The notes: a model not told the origin generated them from the sequence alone. A stretch of DNA of 46,969 bases from JADGGM01 sp027307005 (GCA_035455745.1 DATIEP010000018.1:1-46969), one strand, 5' to 3'. Counted from the first letter of the stretch, positions 23,319 to 33,327 are shown. Translations and numbers: made by a program.

Positions 23319-26111
23319 TCAGGGCGACGTCGTTTCCGGTTTGCCGTCGGCGTCGAGGAACGTCACTTCGCCTAACGCAAGCTGGCGCACCCCGGCCTCG
23401 ATCTTGGCGCGGTCGCCGACCACCACCCAGATCTCGCGATCGGGATGGATGAACGTCGACACGGCTTTGGCGATGTCCTCCGGCGTCAACGCGCGGATGC
23501 GCGACTCGTACGTCTGGTAGTAGTCGTCAGGCAGGCCGTACGTCGCGATGTCGGAGAGCGCGCTGCGCACGGCGCCGCCGGTTTCCCATCGTCCGGCGAG
23601 CGTGAGCGTCTGCCGATCCTTGGCGCCCTGGATTTCGGCGGCGGTGAGCGGCCGTGCGCCGGCGATGTCGTGCAGCTCCTTCACCAACTCGGCTAACGAT
23701 TCCTTGGTCTTGTCGGTTTGCACCGGCGCGTAAATGAACCAGGGACGCTGGCCGCGCGCGTCCTGTGCGAAGGCGAACGAGCCGTACGACCAGTGCTTGT
23801 CTTCGCGCAGATTCATGTTGATTCGCGAGCTGAACGAGCCGCCGAACGCGTCGTTGAGCGTCTCGAACGCGAGCTCGTCCGGGTTGGCGGTGGGCGCAAT
23901 GAGCGAGCCACCGATGATGATCGATTGCTCGGCGCCGGGGCGGTCCAGGATGTAGACCTTCGTCTTCGTTGGGCCGGGCACGGTGGCGATGTTCTCGGCC
24001 GGGACGTCGCCCGGTTTCCAGTCCTTGAACACGCGCTCGAGCTTCGGCGCGAGCTCGGCCATCGTGATGTCGCCGACGACGACGAGCGTCGAGTGGTTCG
24101 GCTTGAACCACGAGCGGGCGAACGCGGCGAGGTCGGCGCGGGTCATCGCGTTCACTGACGCCTCGGTGCCGCTGCCGGTGAGCGGCTGCGAGTATGCGTG
24201 TCCCGGTCCGTACAGGAGCGCCGGCACGACGCGGAGCGCGAGGCCGGTGGGCTCCACTTTTTCCTGTTGGATGTTGGCGAGCGTCGTCTGCTTCTCTCGA
24301 GCGAGGTCGCTGGCGGGGAACGCCGGGTGCAGAATCACGTCGGCGTAGAGCGCCAGCGCGGAATCCAGGTTGTCGCGCAGCACCGACAGCGACACCGTTG
24401 CGACGTCGAGGCCGGAGAACGCGCCGAGGTCGGCGCCGAGCGAGGCGAGCGCGTCGCTGATTTGCGGCGCCGAGCGGGTGGTCGTGCCTTCATCGAGCAT
24501 CCGCATGGTCATGGATGAGATGCCCGGTGCGTTAGGCTTGTCCGCGGCGAAGCCGGCGTCGAGCAGCATGGACATGCGGACCAGGGGGATGGTCGTGCGC
24601 CGCGAGAGCACCACCTTGAGTCCGTTGGACAGCGTGGCATGCTCGGCCGGCGGAAGCGGTGCATCGGGCGGCGTGCCGATTGCGGGCATCGTCTTGCGAT
24701 CCACGCCTCCGGTGGCGGCGGCGAGATCGGGGAACGGCACCACGTCGAGCACGTACACGCCATCGCTCAACCAGCGTTGGGCAGCGCGGCGCAGGTCGGC
24801 AATCGTTGCGCGTTGGACGCGTTGCAGCTCGACCTTGTATTCGCCGGGGTTGCCGACGAAGGTCTGGCCCCGCGCGAGGATGTCCGAGGTGCCGCCGAAC
24901 CCGCCGATGCGTTCCACGCGGCGGACGAAATCGGCGCGATACTCGGTTTTGACGCGCGCGAGCTCGGCCGGGGTGGGCCCGGTGCGAATGAATGCCGCGA
25001 GCTCTTCGTTCACCGCGCGTTCCACGCCGTCGAGCTTTCCGTTAGGCTGCGCGGTGGCGATGATGTTGAACTGCCCGCCGATCTCGCGTGCGTTCAGGTA
25101 GGCGAAGACGTCGGTGGCCGTGCGGTCGCGGTAGACGAGGCGCTTGTACAATCGGGACGCTTTGCCCGAGCCGAGAATGCTGGCGACGAGGCCGAGGTAG
25201 GTCGCGTCGGGGGCGCCGAATTCGGGCACGTTCCACACCTGATACACGCGCGCCTGCGGAACGCGGTCCTGCATGATCTGGCGGTGCACGCCGGTCATCT
25301 TGGCGATCCACGTGCTCTGTTTGGTGATCGGTGGGCCGGGCGGAATGTCGCCGAAATACTGTTGTGCTTTCTGGCGCGCGGCTTCGACCGTGATGTCGCC
25401 GGCGATCGAGAGGGTGACGTTGGCCGGACCATAGTAGGTGCGGAACCAATTCTTGACATCTTCCAGCGACGCGGCGTCGAGATCATCCATCGAGCCGATC
25501 ACCGAGTGGGAATACGGATGGCCGGCGGGGTAGGTGTTCTCCGGGATGATGACCTCGGTTTTCCCGTACGGCTCGTTTTCGCCCTGGCGCTTCTCGTTCT
25601 GGACGACGCCGCGCTGGAGGGCGAGCCGGGCGGAATCGATCGCGCCTAACAAGTGCCCCATGCGGTCCGATTCCAGGAACAGCGTGCGATCGAGCGCCGA
25701 GACGGGCACGGTCTCGAAGTAGTTGGTGCGGTCTTCGTTGGTCGTGCCGTTGAGGTCCGTCGCGCCGAGGGCTTCGGCCGCGGGGATGTAGCGGTCGTTG
25801 TGGTTCTCGCTCCCCGCGAACATGAGGTGTTCGAAGAGATGCGCGAAGCCCGTCTTGCCGATGACTTCGTTTTTCGAGCCGACGTGGTACCACAGGTTGA
25901 CGGCGACGATCGGCGCCTTGTGGTCTTCGTGCACGAGCACCGTTAGGCCGTTGCCGAGGACGAACCTGGTGTACGCGATGTCGGGGATTTCCGGCGCGTG
26001 CGCCGATGCGGATGGCGGCGCGGGCATCGGCTTGGCCGGCGGCGTCTGCTGCGCGGCGGCGGGCGCGCTGATCAGCGCGGCGGCGAAGACGGCTGGACGG
26101 AGCAGGGACAT
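23319..26111 (-). CDS. Secreted M16 family zinc protease, two-domain
   Basis: Starting MSLLRPAVFAAALISAPAAA, a signal peptide, the protein has 930 residues. The frame is open 26 codons further upstream, but the signal sequence fixes the start. The first M16 domain has the inverted zinc motif HLFEH (H91, H95) and a downstream NEKRQ segment for the third ligand. The second half (from about residue 500) is an M16-like domain without HxxEH (it reads MTMRMLDEGT), as usual for the inactive partner half of pitrilysin-type clamshell proteases. It probably degrades peptides in the periplasm. It is convergent with the lasso operon; no direct link is shown. Confidence 0.92.
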   Translation of the reverse strand: MSLLRPAVFAAALISAPAAAQQTPPAKPMPAPPSASAHAPEIPDIAYTRFVLGNGLTVLVHEDHKAPIVAVNLWYHVGSKNEVIGKTGFAHLFEHLMFAGSENHNDRYIPAAEALGATDLNGTTNEDRTNYFETVPVSALDRTLFLESDRMGHLLGAIDSARLALQRGVVQNEKRQGENEPYGKTEVIIPENTYPAGHPYSHSVIGSMDDLDAASLEDVKNWFRTYYGPANVTLSIAGDITVEAARQKAQQYFGDIPPGPPITKQSTWIAKMTGVHRQIMQDRVPQARVYQVWNVPEFGAPDATYLGLVASILGSGKASRLYKRLVYRDRTATDVFAYLNAREIGGQFNIIATAQPNGKLDGVERAVNEELAAFIRTGPTPAELARVKTEYRADFVRRVERIGGFGGTSDILARGQTFVGNPGEYKVELQRVQRATIADLRRAAQRWLSDGVYVLDVVPFPDLAAATGGVDRKTMPAIGTPPDAPLPPAEHATLSNGLKVVLSRRTTIPLVRMSMLLDAGFAADKPNAPGISSMTMRMLDEGTTTRSAPQISDALASLGADLGAFSGLDVATVSLSVLRDNLDSALALYADVILHPAFPASDLAREKQTTLANIQQEKVEPTGLALRVVPALLYGPGHAYSQPLTGSGTEASVNAMTRADLAAFARSWFKPNHSTLVVVGDITMAELAPKLERVFKDWKPGDVPAENIATVPGPTKTKVYILDRPGAEQSIIIGGSLIAPTANPDELAFETLNDAFGGSFSSRINMNLREDKHWSYGSFAFAQDARGQRPWFIYAPVQTDKTKESLAELVKELHDIAGARPLTAAEIQGAKDRQTLTLAGRWETGGAVRSALSDIATYGLPDDYYQTYESRIRALTPEDIAKAVSTFIHPDREIWVVVGDRAKIEAGVRQLALGEVTFLDADGKPETTSP

Positions 26112-26259
26112 GGACCCGCCTCGGGGTGGAGGAAGCGCGACGCGTGGTTGGCTGCCGGCGATCATGGCCGCCGCCGGCCCGTTTCTCAAGGGGCGCGTTC
26201 GCCCAACGCATCGATTCTACCGATACGGGAACAGACGCGGCCGGCGTCCGCCGACGCGG

Positions 26260-28890
26260 CTACTCGGCGAGGCTGCGCGCCGGGTGGACGCGTGCGGCCC
26301 GCCAGCAGGGGATGAGCGCGGCGGCGACGGAGGCAACGAGCAGGAGCGCGGTGACCGCGAGCAGGGTGCGGTAGTCGCCGGCCCCGACGCCGTACAGCAC
26401 GGCCTGGAGCAGCCGCGAGAAGGCCACCGCGCCGGCGCCGCCGATGAGGAGGCCGACTGCGGTTAGGCGCAGGGCGCCGCCGGCGACGTACGTCACGATG
26501 TCGCGCCGGGTCGCGCCCAACGCCATGCGCACCGCCAGCTCGCGCCGTCGCTGTGCGACGCCATAGGCGATCACGCCGTACAGGCCGACGACAGCGATCA
26601 GCACGACGATGATGGCGAACGTGTTCACGATGTCGGCGACGAGCCAGAACGGCGAGACGTGCCGCGCATCCATCTCGCGCATCGTCATCATGTTGCCCAC
26701 CGCGGCCCGCGGGTCGACGGCCGCGACGGCGACGCGGATCGGCTCGCGCATCGCGGTGGGGTCGCCGGACGTCCACACGTCGAGATCCATGGCGGTGGAC
26801 GGCGCCTGGACGGCGGCGCGATAGATCTCGTTCCGCACCGGCTCATCGAGCCCGCCATGGTGGACGTCCGCCGACACGCCGACAATGGTCCAGGGCACCG
26901 AATCGATGACGATGGTCTGGCCTAACGGATCACCGTTGGGCCACACCTGCGCCGCCATATGGTGGTTGATCACCGCGACGCGCTCGGCGGTCGTGTCCGC
27001 GCGATCGCCGGCATCGATGCCGCGGCCGCTCAGGATCCGGATGTCCATCGCGCGAAAATAGTCGGCGCTGATGCGCTGATCGTTGGCGTTGAGAGGGCTC
27101 CCGTCGGGTTGCGGCGGACGGCCCGGCACCGAGAAGATCGTGCCCCACCAATTGTTGCTGAGCGGCGTGGTGGTCACGACGCCGGCGGCGAGGACGCCCG
27201 GTACGTCGCGGAGGCGCGTATCCAGGCGCTGCACGAACGCGCGCGCGCTGCTGTCGCTGGTGCCGCGAGGCAGCGCGAGCTGCATCGTGAGCGCGTGATC
27301 CAGCCTAACGCCCGGATCGGCCGTGAGCAGGTGGTGCGCGCTCCGCGTGAGGAGCGCCGCCGCGGTGAGCACGATGAGGGCGACGCTCACTTCCACCACG
27401 ACGAGCGCGGATCGGAGGCGCGTTCCGTACGCGTCGCCGGTGGCGCCGCGGCCGCCGCCGGCGAGCACCGCCGACAACGGGGTGCGCACCGCGCGCAACG
27501 CGGGCGCGAGCGCGAAGATCAGCGTCACGACGACGCAGAGCGCGAACGTGAACGCCAGCGCCCGCCCGTCGACGCGAATGAACGCGAAGCCGGGCGCGTA
27601 GCGGGTCATCGACGGCGGGATGATCCCGGCCGCGGTGCGGATGCCCCACGCGGCGAATCCAATGCCTAACGCAGCGCCGGCGAGCGACACCAGCAGCGCC
27701 TCGGCCAGCAGGTGCCGGGCGAGCCGTCCGCGGCGGCCGCCGAGTGCCGCGCGCAATGCCATCTCGCGCCGTCGCGCCGACGTGCGCGCCAACGCCAGGT
27801 TGGCAACGCTCACACACGCGGCGATGAGCACCAGCGCCACCGCCAGCCCGACGATCCGCACGAGAATCGCCACATCGTCACTGTGAAATTCCTTGAGGGG
27901 GCGCGGTACGAGGACCCATCCCGCATCGGTCTTCGGCGACTCGCTCGCCATCTGCGCGCTCACGCGCGCAGCCTCGCGTTGGGCTTGGGCCACGTTCGCG
28001 CCGGGCGCGAGGCGTCCGAAGATGTCGAGGTAGCGCGATACATGGTCGTTGAAGTCGCTCGCGGTCAGCACCAGCGGCGTATAGAAGTCGACGGCTTCGG
28101 GAAACGCGACGCCGTTGGCGAGGACGCCCACCACCCGGCGCGGCGCGCCGTCGAGCATGATGGTGGAGTCGAGCACGCCGCGGCTGCCGTTGAACCGGTC
28201 GCGCCAGAAGGCGTACGACAGAATCGCCACGCCGTTGCGGCCCGGCGTGCCGGCGTCGGCGGTGAATCCTCCGCCTAACGAGAACGGCACCGACGCGAGC
28301 GACATCAAGTTCGGCGTGATGCGGTAGCCGAGGACGAGATCGCTCGGCGCGTCGGGACGTCCGTTGAGCGTCGCGCGCCAGAGCTGGGCGGCACCGACCG
28401 CCGACAGGGTCTTGCTGCGTTGGGCCAGCGCCTCGAACGCGGCGGCCGACGCGTTGTCGCACGCTGGGCATTGCCGCGGCGAACGCTGGACCACCCATAC
28501 GAGCGCGTCCTGCGGCATCAGGGGAAACGGCCGGGCGAGGACGTGATCGCCGAAGCTGAACACGGCGGTCGATGCTCCGATGCCGAGTGCCAGCGTGATC
28601 GTGGCCGTGATCGCGTACGCGGGACTGCGGCGTAGTCCGCGCAGGCCGTGTTTCAGATCCTGGGCAAGCTGTTCGAGCCAGACGGGGTGCCACACCGCGC
28701 GCATGGTTTCGGCGACGAGCGTCGGGTTGCCGAAGCGCCGGCGCGCCGCGAATGCGGCCGCTTCCGCACTCGTGCCCGGGCGGTCGTGCGCGATGTCCTC
28801 GGCCTCGAGCTCGAGGTGATCGGCGAGCTCGCGCCGGATGTCGTCGTCGCCGGGGGACGGGGGAGAACCGAACGGCGGGCGCACGGTCAC
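26260..28890 (-). CDS. ADOP-type orphan FtsX/MacB-like permease
   Basis: The 876-residue protein starts at GTG 28890, overlapping the PadR stop. An N-terminal permease-prefix region (DIRRELADHLELEAEDIAHD, then RRRFGN) precedes two copies of a MacB periplasmic domain plus FtsX transmembrane block. The first begins with YAITATITLALGIGASTAVF and has helices near VGLAVALVLIAACVSVANLA. The second repeat ends with the last helices near LLAVTALLLVASVAAALIP. This duplicated arrangement is typical of acidobacterial-type orphan permeases that lack a linked ATPase gene. The substrate is unknown. Co-transcription with padR suggests drug- or envelope-stress control. Confidence 0.9.
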   Translation of the reverse strand: MTVRPPFGSPPSPGDDDIRRELADHLELEAEDIAHDRPGTSAEAAAFAARRRFGNPTLVAETMRAVWHPVWLEQLAQDLKHGLRGLRRSPAYAITATITLALGIGASTAVFSFGDHVLARPFPLMPQDALVWVVQRSPRQCPACDNASAAAFEALAQRSKTLSAVGAAQLWRATLNGRPDAPSDLVLGYRITPNLMSLASVPFSLGGGFTADAGTPGRNGVAILSYAFWRDRFNGSRGVLDSTIMLDGAPRRVVGVLANGVAFPEAVDFYTPLVLTASDFNDHVSRYLDIFGRLAPGANVAQAQREAARVSAQMASESPKTDAGWVLVPRPLKEFHSDDVAILVRIVGLAVALVLIAACVSVANLALARTSARRREMALRAALGGRRGRLARHLLAEALLVSLAGAALGIGFAAWGIRTAAGIIPPSMTRYAPGFAFIRVDGRALAFTFALCVVVTLIFALAPALRAVRTPLSAVLAGGGRGATGDAYGTRLRSALVVVEVSVALIVLTAAALLTRSAHHLLTADPGVRLDHALTMQLALPRGTSDSSARAFVQRLDTRLRDVPGVLAAGVVTTTPLSNNWWGTIFSVPGRPPQPDGSPLNANDQRISADYFRAMDIRILSGRGIDAGDRADTTAERVAVINHHMAAQVWPNGDPLGQTIVIDSVPWTIVGVSADVHHGGLDEPVRNEIYRAAVQAPSTAMDLDVWTSGDPTAMREPIRVAVAAVDPRAAVGNMMTMREMDARHVSPFWLVADIVNTFAIIVVLIAVVGLYGVIAYGVAQRRRELAVRMALGATRRDIVTYVAGGALRLTAVGLLIGGAGAVAFSRLLQAVLYGVGAGDYRTLLAVTALLLVASVAAALIPCWRAARVHPARSLAE

Positions 28891-29237
28891 ATCTCCGGCG
28901 CCGGCTGCATGACGCGGCCGATGGCGCGGACGAGCGCATCCCACCGCGACTCCTGCGCGCGCAGCTGCCGCCGGCCCGCTGCCGTTAGGCGATAGAACTT
29001 GAACTCGCGCGCGCGGCCCGGCGCCGTTTGCCAGCGGGAGGCGATCCAGCCGCTGCGCTCGAGGCGGTGCAGGGCGGGGTAGAGCGAGCCGTGCTCGACG
29101 ACGAGCACATCGCGCGTGGAATGCTGGATGTGTTTCGCGATGCCGTGCCCGTGGGCGGGCCCGAACAGCAGCGTCTTGAGGATGAGCATGTCCAGCGTAC
29201 CCTGGAGGAGCTCGATTTGGTCAGCCGTCGGTGCCAT
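28887..29237 (-). CDS. PadR family transcriptional regulator
   Basis: The 116-residue protein matches PadR: LLQGTLDMLILKTLLFGPAH, GHGIAKHIQ and the winged-helix wing VVEHGSLYPALHRLERSGWI, ending in a helix for dimerisation. PadR proteins of this type repress the permease operon they belong to. The stop overlaps the permease GTG start. A dyad operator (29246-29288) lies right upstream and overlaps its promoter, so autoregulation is likely. The ligand is unknown. Confidence 0.93.
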   Translation of the reverse strand: MAPTADQIELLQGTLDMLILKTLLFGPAHGHGIAKHIQHSTRDVLVVEHGSLYPALHRLERSGWIASRWQTAPGRAREFKFYRLTAAGRRQLRAQESRWDALVRAIGRVMQPAPEM

Positions 29238-29245
29238 GGGATTTT

Positions 29246-29288
29246 ATGGTAGGCAGTCTACCGTGATCGATAGTAGACACTCTACCAT
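29246..29288. promoter_or_regulatory. PadR operator: long dyad upstream of padR
   Basis: ATGGTAG-N3-GTCTAC (29246-29261) is mirrored by GTAGAC-N3-CTACCAT (29273-29288) around an 11-bp centre. Each arm also contains its own shorter CTAC/GTAG symmetry. The site lies 9-51 bp upstream of the padR ATG and covers the spacer and -10 region of its promoter, a good arrangement for repression by a PadR dimer. Confidence 0.75.
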
Positions 29289-29295
29289 GTGTCAA
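29267..29295 (-). promoter_or_regulatory. Probable promoter of padR-permease operon
   Basis: On the minus strand TTGACA (29295-29290), a 17-bp spacer and TATCGA (29272-29267) are followed by the padR ATG about 30 bp downstream. The perfect -35 and its position inside the dyad support the call; the -10 is weak. Confidence 0.5.
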
Positions 29296-29441
29296 GACGC
29301 CCCGCCGCCGATCATCCGGCGGCGGCGGTCCGAATGCCGGGCGGCCGGCGGGCTGGAGGTTCCCGGGTCCGCGGTGCATTGTCTGTCAGTGCGAGGGTCG
29401 TCACCACTCGACTGATCACGTTTCAACACGGATGCGATTTC

Positions 29442-31214
29442 ATGAGTTCGACGAAGCAGAGCAGGCGCTGGGCCGCGGCGGGTCTGGGGGTTGCGATGAC
29501 CGGCGCCTTGGGTGCCGTCGCGATGATCGGACTCGGACAGCGGTCGGCCGCGGCGGCGGCACGGCCCGCGGGCGCCGCGACGGCCGGCTTGCGGTTCGAG
29601 ATCACGTTTCCTCAGTCCGCATCGGCGGACCCGCAGACCGGACACATCATGCTGATCGTGTCCAAGGACACGAGCGAGGAACCGAGGTTCCAGTACCAGG
29701 TCTACGAGCCCAACGTGCAGCCCGGATTCGGGCTCGACGTGGACGCGCTGGCGCCCGGCAAGCCGGCGGTGATCGACGGCTCCGTGTTCGGATGGCCGCT
29801 CACGAGCGTGAACGACTTGCCGCCGGGCGACTATCGCGTGCAGGCGGTGCTCAACCGGTACGAGCAGTTCCACATGGCGTCGGGCCACACGCTCTGGCTG
29901 CCGCCGGACAAGGGCGAGGGTCAGCACTGGTTCTCCAAGCCGGGGAACTTCTACAACGCGCCCGTCACGGTGCACCTGGACCCGCACACCGATCAGACCG
30001 TTCGCCTAACGTTAGACAAGGTGATTCCGCCGATTCCCGCGCCCAAGGACACGAAGTGGGTGAAGTACGTCCGCATGGAGAGCCCGCTCCTGTCGAAATT
30101 CTGGGGACGCCCGATGTATCTGGGTGCGATCGTCCTCCTGCCGGCGGGGTTCGACGATCATCCGAACGCGCACTATCCGCTGGCCGTGGACCAGGGACAT
30201 TTCCCGACCGGCTTCCACAATTTCGATCCGAATCCGCCGGCGCCCGGCATGCACGGACGCGACAGCGTGCGCGCGGCGTACGGCTACGACCTGTTCAAGC
30301 AGTGGACGGGGCCGCACTTCCCCCGGATGCTGGTGCTGCAGATCCAGCACGCAAACCCCTACTACGATGACTCGTACGCGGTCAATTCGGCGAACCTCGG
30401 ACCGTACGGCGATGCGATCGTCAAGGAGCTCATCCCGTACATCGAGAAGCGGTTCCGCGGGATCGGCGCCGGGTGGGCGCGCACGCAGTTCGGCGGATCC
30501 ACCGGCGGATGGGAATCGTTAGGCGAACAGATCTTCTATCCCGATGACTTCAACGGCACCTGGACCTTCTGTCCCGACCCGGTCGATTTCCGGCAGTACG
30601 AGACGATCGACATCTACGGCGACACGAGCGCGTACGTCTTCAACGCGCAGTGGAAGCGCACGCCGCAGCCGTCGGGCCGCGACTATCTCGGCCACCTGCT
30701 CACGACCGTCGAGAACGACAACCACTGGGAATACGTGCAGGGGCGAAAGGGCCGGTCGAGCGAGCAGTGGGACATCTGGGAGAACGTGTGGGGGCCCATG
30801 GACAGCGATGGCTACCCCAAGCCGTTGTACGACCAGCTCACCGGTCACATCGATCCGAGCGTCGCGCAGTACTGGAAGGACCACTACGACCTGCGATACA
30901 TCCTGCAGCGCGACTGGAAGACGTTAGGCCCGAAGCTGGTCGGGAAGATCCACATCTACAGCGGGACGATGGACAGCTGGCACCTGAACAACGCCGTCTA
31001 TCTCATGCAGGATTTTCTGGACCGGACGACGGACCCGTACTACGCCGGGTCGATCGAGTACGGCGACCGGTACGAGCATTGTTGGACCGGCGACTCGCAG
31101 CACTCGCTCGAGGTGGGCGCGATGACGGTGTTCCAGCGGTTCCTGCCTGTGATGGCGGAGCACATCGTGAAGACGGCGCCGCCGGGCGCGGATACCGTGA
31201 GCTGGAGATACTAA
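29442..31214 (+). CDS. Secreted alpha/beta-hydrolase, putative esterase
   Basis: From ATG 29442 the protein has 590 residues, with a basic N-terminus and a hydrophobic export segment (AAAGLGVAMTGALGAVAMIG) ending in an Ala-rich stretch. Residues about 50-190 form a beta-rich domain (EITFPQSASADPQTGHIMLI). The rest resembles a putative esterase with nucleophile S353 in GGSTGGWES and His candidates in HCWTGDSQHSLE. The substrate is unknown; feruloyl-esterase-like or sugar-ester cleavage is possible but not shown. It is divergent from padR, about 200 bp apart, and convergent with the next gene. Confidence 0.78.
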   Translation: MSSTKQSRRWAAAGLGVAMTGALGAVAMIGLGQRSAAAAARPAGAATAGLRFEITFPQSASADPQTGHIMLIVSKDTSEEPRFQYQVYEPNVQPGFGLDVDALAPGKPAVIDGSVFGWPLTSVNDLPPGDYRVQAVLNRYEQFHMASGHTLWLPPDKGEGQHWFSKPGNFYNAPVTVHLDPHTDQTVRLTLDKVIPPIPAPKDTKWVKYVRMESPLLSKFWGRPMYLGAIVLLPAGFDDHPNAHYPLAVDQGHFPTGFHNFDPNPPAPGMHGRDSVRAAYGYDLFKQWTGPHFPRMLVLQIQHANPYYDDSYAVNSANLGPYGDAIVKELIPYIEKRFRGIGAGWARTQFGGSTGGWESLGEQIFYPDDFNGTWTFCPDPVDFRQYETIDIYGDTSAYVFNAQWKRTPQPSGRDYLGHLLTTVENDNHWEYVQGRKGRSSEQWDIWENVWGPMDSDGYPKPLYDQLTGHIDPSVAQYWKDHYDLRYILQRDWKTLGPKLVGKIHIYSGTMDSWHLNNAVYLMQDFLDRTTDPYYAGSIEYGDRYEHCWTGDSQHSLEVGAMTVFQRFLPVMAEHIVKTAPPGADTVSWRY

Positions 31215-31230
31215 CGGAGCTCCCGAGGCT

Positions 31231-32274
31231 TCAGCTCTGGCGCAAGCGTTCCAGCGACTGGGTCACGTTAGGCGGGACGAACAGGTTGTCCGAGATCGCG
31301 GCGATCTCTTCGGCTTCCTGCCACGCGCGCTCGAGCTCGGCGAGCTCGCCCTCGAACGCGCGGCGCTCGGCTTCCTCGTGCAGCGCCATCTCGAGCGCCA
31401 GGCGATATTCGCCGGGCAGTCCGAACAGCCCGTGCTTCGTGAAGCTGGTCGACATGCCGTCGCGGCCCCAGCGGCGGTTCCGCTCGCGCGGACGTGTCAA
31501 CCCGGCCGAGCTTAGCGTTAGGCGGCCGATGAACCGATCGGCGCTCCCCGCATCCTCGATCCGGTCGACCGCGCCGGCGATCATCCTCTTGTTGCCGCCG
31601 AACCGGTTCACCTTCGGGATCACGATCGACGCAATGTGCTGCGCTTCGCGTCCCTCGAAATGCGCCTGCCCATTCTTGAATCGGAGATCGATGGCGAGCC
31701 CGCCGTCCGCGCCGCGGCCGAGCACCGTCTCTCCCAGGTGGCGTCGCCGAACGTGGACGAGGCCCGCCTGCGACGTCTGGATCTGCGCCACCACCGTTTC
31801 CGGATTGCCGTTCACGGCAATTGCGCCCGCCCGCGCCGCCAACCACCCAAACGCGCCAATCACACCGGCGTACGCGCCGAGCGCCATGATCCCGCCTACG
31901 GCCACCACGCCGCCTCCGGCAAGGAGCAGCTGGCGCCGCCGACGCCGGCCGAACTGATCGCCGTAACGCCACGCCGCGAATTCCGGCCTCAGCGGCTGGC
32001 CGATGCGAACGAGCGTCGTGGCATCGCGCAGCTTGGCGAGGCCGATGTTGTCCGTCGACACACGTCGCCGCGTATCTCGGAACAGCCGCTCCGCCGTCTC
32101 GATCGCCTCCCACCGCTCCTCGAGCGGCGAGAGATTCCAGCGCTCGCAGTGCGGACAGACGACCCAGAGGCGTCCCTTGGCGGCATCGAACGCGAGACGC
32201 TTGCCGACCGGGAACGTCTCCAGCGTTTCGTTGGCGCCCAGCGCCTTATTGCAGAAAAGGCAAGTCGCGTACAT
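31231..32274 (-). CDS. Zinc-ribbon membrane protein of unknown function
   Basis: The 347-residue protein begins with a zinc ribbon made of two CxxC pairs (C5/C8 in ATCLFCNKALG and C40/C43 in WVVCPHCERWNL). A run of arginines (RRRRRQ) and one hydrophobic stretch near residues 115-150 (LLLAGGGVVAVGGIMALGAY) suggest a membrane anchor or hairpin. The C-terminal part is soluble and charged and ends in a helical, Glu-rich region. I do not recognise the family. The start lies 165 bp from a divergent PP2C phosphatase gene, so shared control is possible. Confidence 0.75.
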   Translation of the reverse strand: MYATCLFCNKALGANETLETFPVGKRLAFDAAKGRLWVVCPHCERWNLSPLEERWEAIETAERLFRDTRRRVSTDNIGLAKLRDATTLVRIGQPLRPEFAAWRYGDQFGRRRRRQLLLAGGGVVAVGGIMALGAYAGVIGAFGWLAARAGAIAVNGNPETVVAQIQTSQAGLVHVRRRHLGETVLGRGADGGLAIDLRFKNGQAHFEGREAQHIASIVIPKVNRFGGNKRMIAGAVDRIEDAGSADRFIGRLTLSSAGLTRPRERNRRWGRDGMSTSFTKHGLFGLPGEYRLALEMALHEEAERRAFEGELAELERAWQEAEEIAAISDNLFVPPNVTQSLERLRQS

Positions 32275-32439
32275 GTCCTTTCATATTACGCGCGGCGAGA
32301 GGCAAAGTGTCGGTCATCCCGCGCCGGGGATCAACGAGTTGCGAAGTCGCGGGATGCGGCGATAGGATCGAGGACGAGGCGCAGGCCTCGGCGACGCCGC
32401 CCGGCGCCGCGCGTTGTCTTCGCGAGTCGTGAGGGCATC

Positions 32440-33318
32440 ATGTCCACGGCCACCGCAGTCGATCCGGTGACGTCGCGCAAACCGCGCGACGACGAAATCG
32501 ATGTCTGGGGACTCACTCACCCTGGCAAGGTTCGCAAGTCGAACCAGGATCACTTTCTGCTCGGGTCGCTGCACAAGCGACTCGAGATCCGGGCATCGTC
32601 GCTGCCCGCAGCCGAACAACTGCGTGCCTGCGATGAGCGCATCGGTTTTCTGGCGATGATTGCCGACGGTGTCGGTGGACGCGCGGCCGGCGAAGAGGCG
32701 AGCCGCCTCGCGCTCGAGCAGGTAACGATGTACGTCGCGCAGAGCACGCGATGCTACTACGAGTACAATTCGCAGGCCGACGATTTCACCGACATGCTGC
32801 AGGCGGCGGCGTTCAAGAGTCACGAGCGCGTGCTGGAGCATGCGCAGTCGTATCCCGACATGCAGGGCATGGCGACGACGCTGACGCTCTGGATCGGCGT
32901 GTGGCCCTGGATTTATCTGCTGCAGGTGGGTGACTCGCGATACTACCTCTACCATCACGGCGAGCTCACCCAGGTGAGCCGCGATCAGACGGTGGCGGAA
33001 GAGCTGGCCCGGCAGGGGCTGCTCACGCGGGCGTCGGCGGCGCGATCTCCGTTAGCCAACATGCTGTCGAGCGCGATCGGCGGGCAGCAGGCGGAGCCGG
33101 TGGTGACGCGTCTGCGCTCGGACTGGAAGCACGTGCATCTGCTGTGCAGCGATGGTCTCACGAAGCACGTGTCGGACGAGCGCATCGCCGAGCGGCTGCG
33201 CACAATGACGTCGGCACAGGCGGCGTGCGAGGCGCTGTTGCAGGACGCGCTGGACGGCGGAGGCACGGACAATATCACCGTCATCGTTGGGCGGGCGATC
33301 CGCAACGATCGTCCGTGA
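32440..33318 (+). CDS. PP2C-family serine/threonine protein phosphatase
   Basis: From ATG 32440 the protein has 292 residues and all PP2C motifs: VRKSNQDHFLLG (metal Asp), IADGVGGRAAGE, GMATTLTLW, VGDSRYYLY, LCSDGLTKHV and GGTDNITVIV. It should dephosphorylate Ser/Thr on target proteins with two Mn/Mg ions. There is no membrane segment and no regulatory domain. No kinase gene is next to it. The frame is open further upstream, but that region is antisense to the zinc-ribbon gene; ATG 32440 gives the normal start before EIDVWGLTHPGKVRKSNQD. Confidence 0.93.
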   Translation: MSTATAVDPVTSRKPRDDEIDVWGLTHPGKVRKSNQDHFLLGSLHKRLEIRASSLPAAEQLRACDERIGFLAMIADGVGGRAAGEEASRLALEQVTMYVAQSTRCYYEYNSQADDFTDMLQAAAFKSHERVLEHAQSYPDMQGMATTLTLWIGVWPWIYLLQVGDSRYYLYHHGELTQVSRDQTVAEELARQGLLTRASAARSPLANMLSSAIGGQQAEPVVTRLRSDWKHVHLLCSDGLTKHVSDERIAERLRTMTSAQAACEALLQDALDGGGTDNITVIVGRAIRNDRP

Positions 33319-33327
33319 CCGTGCGGG

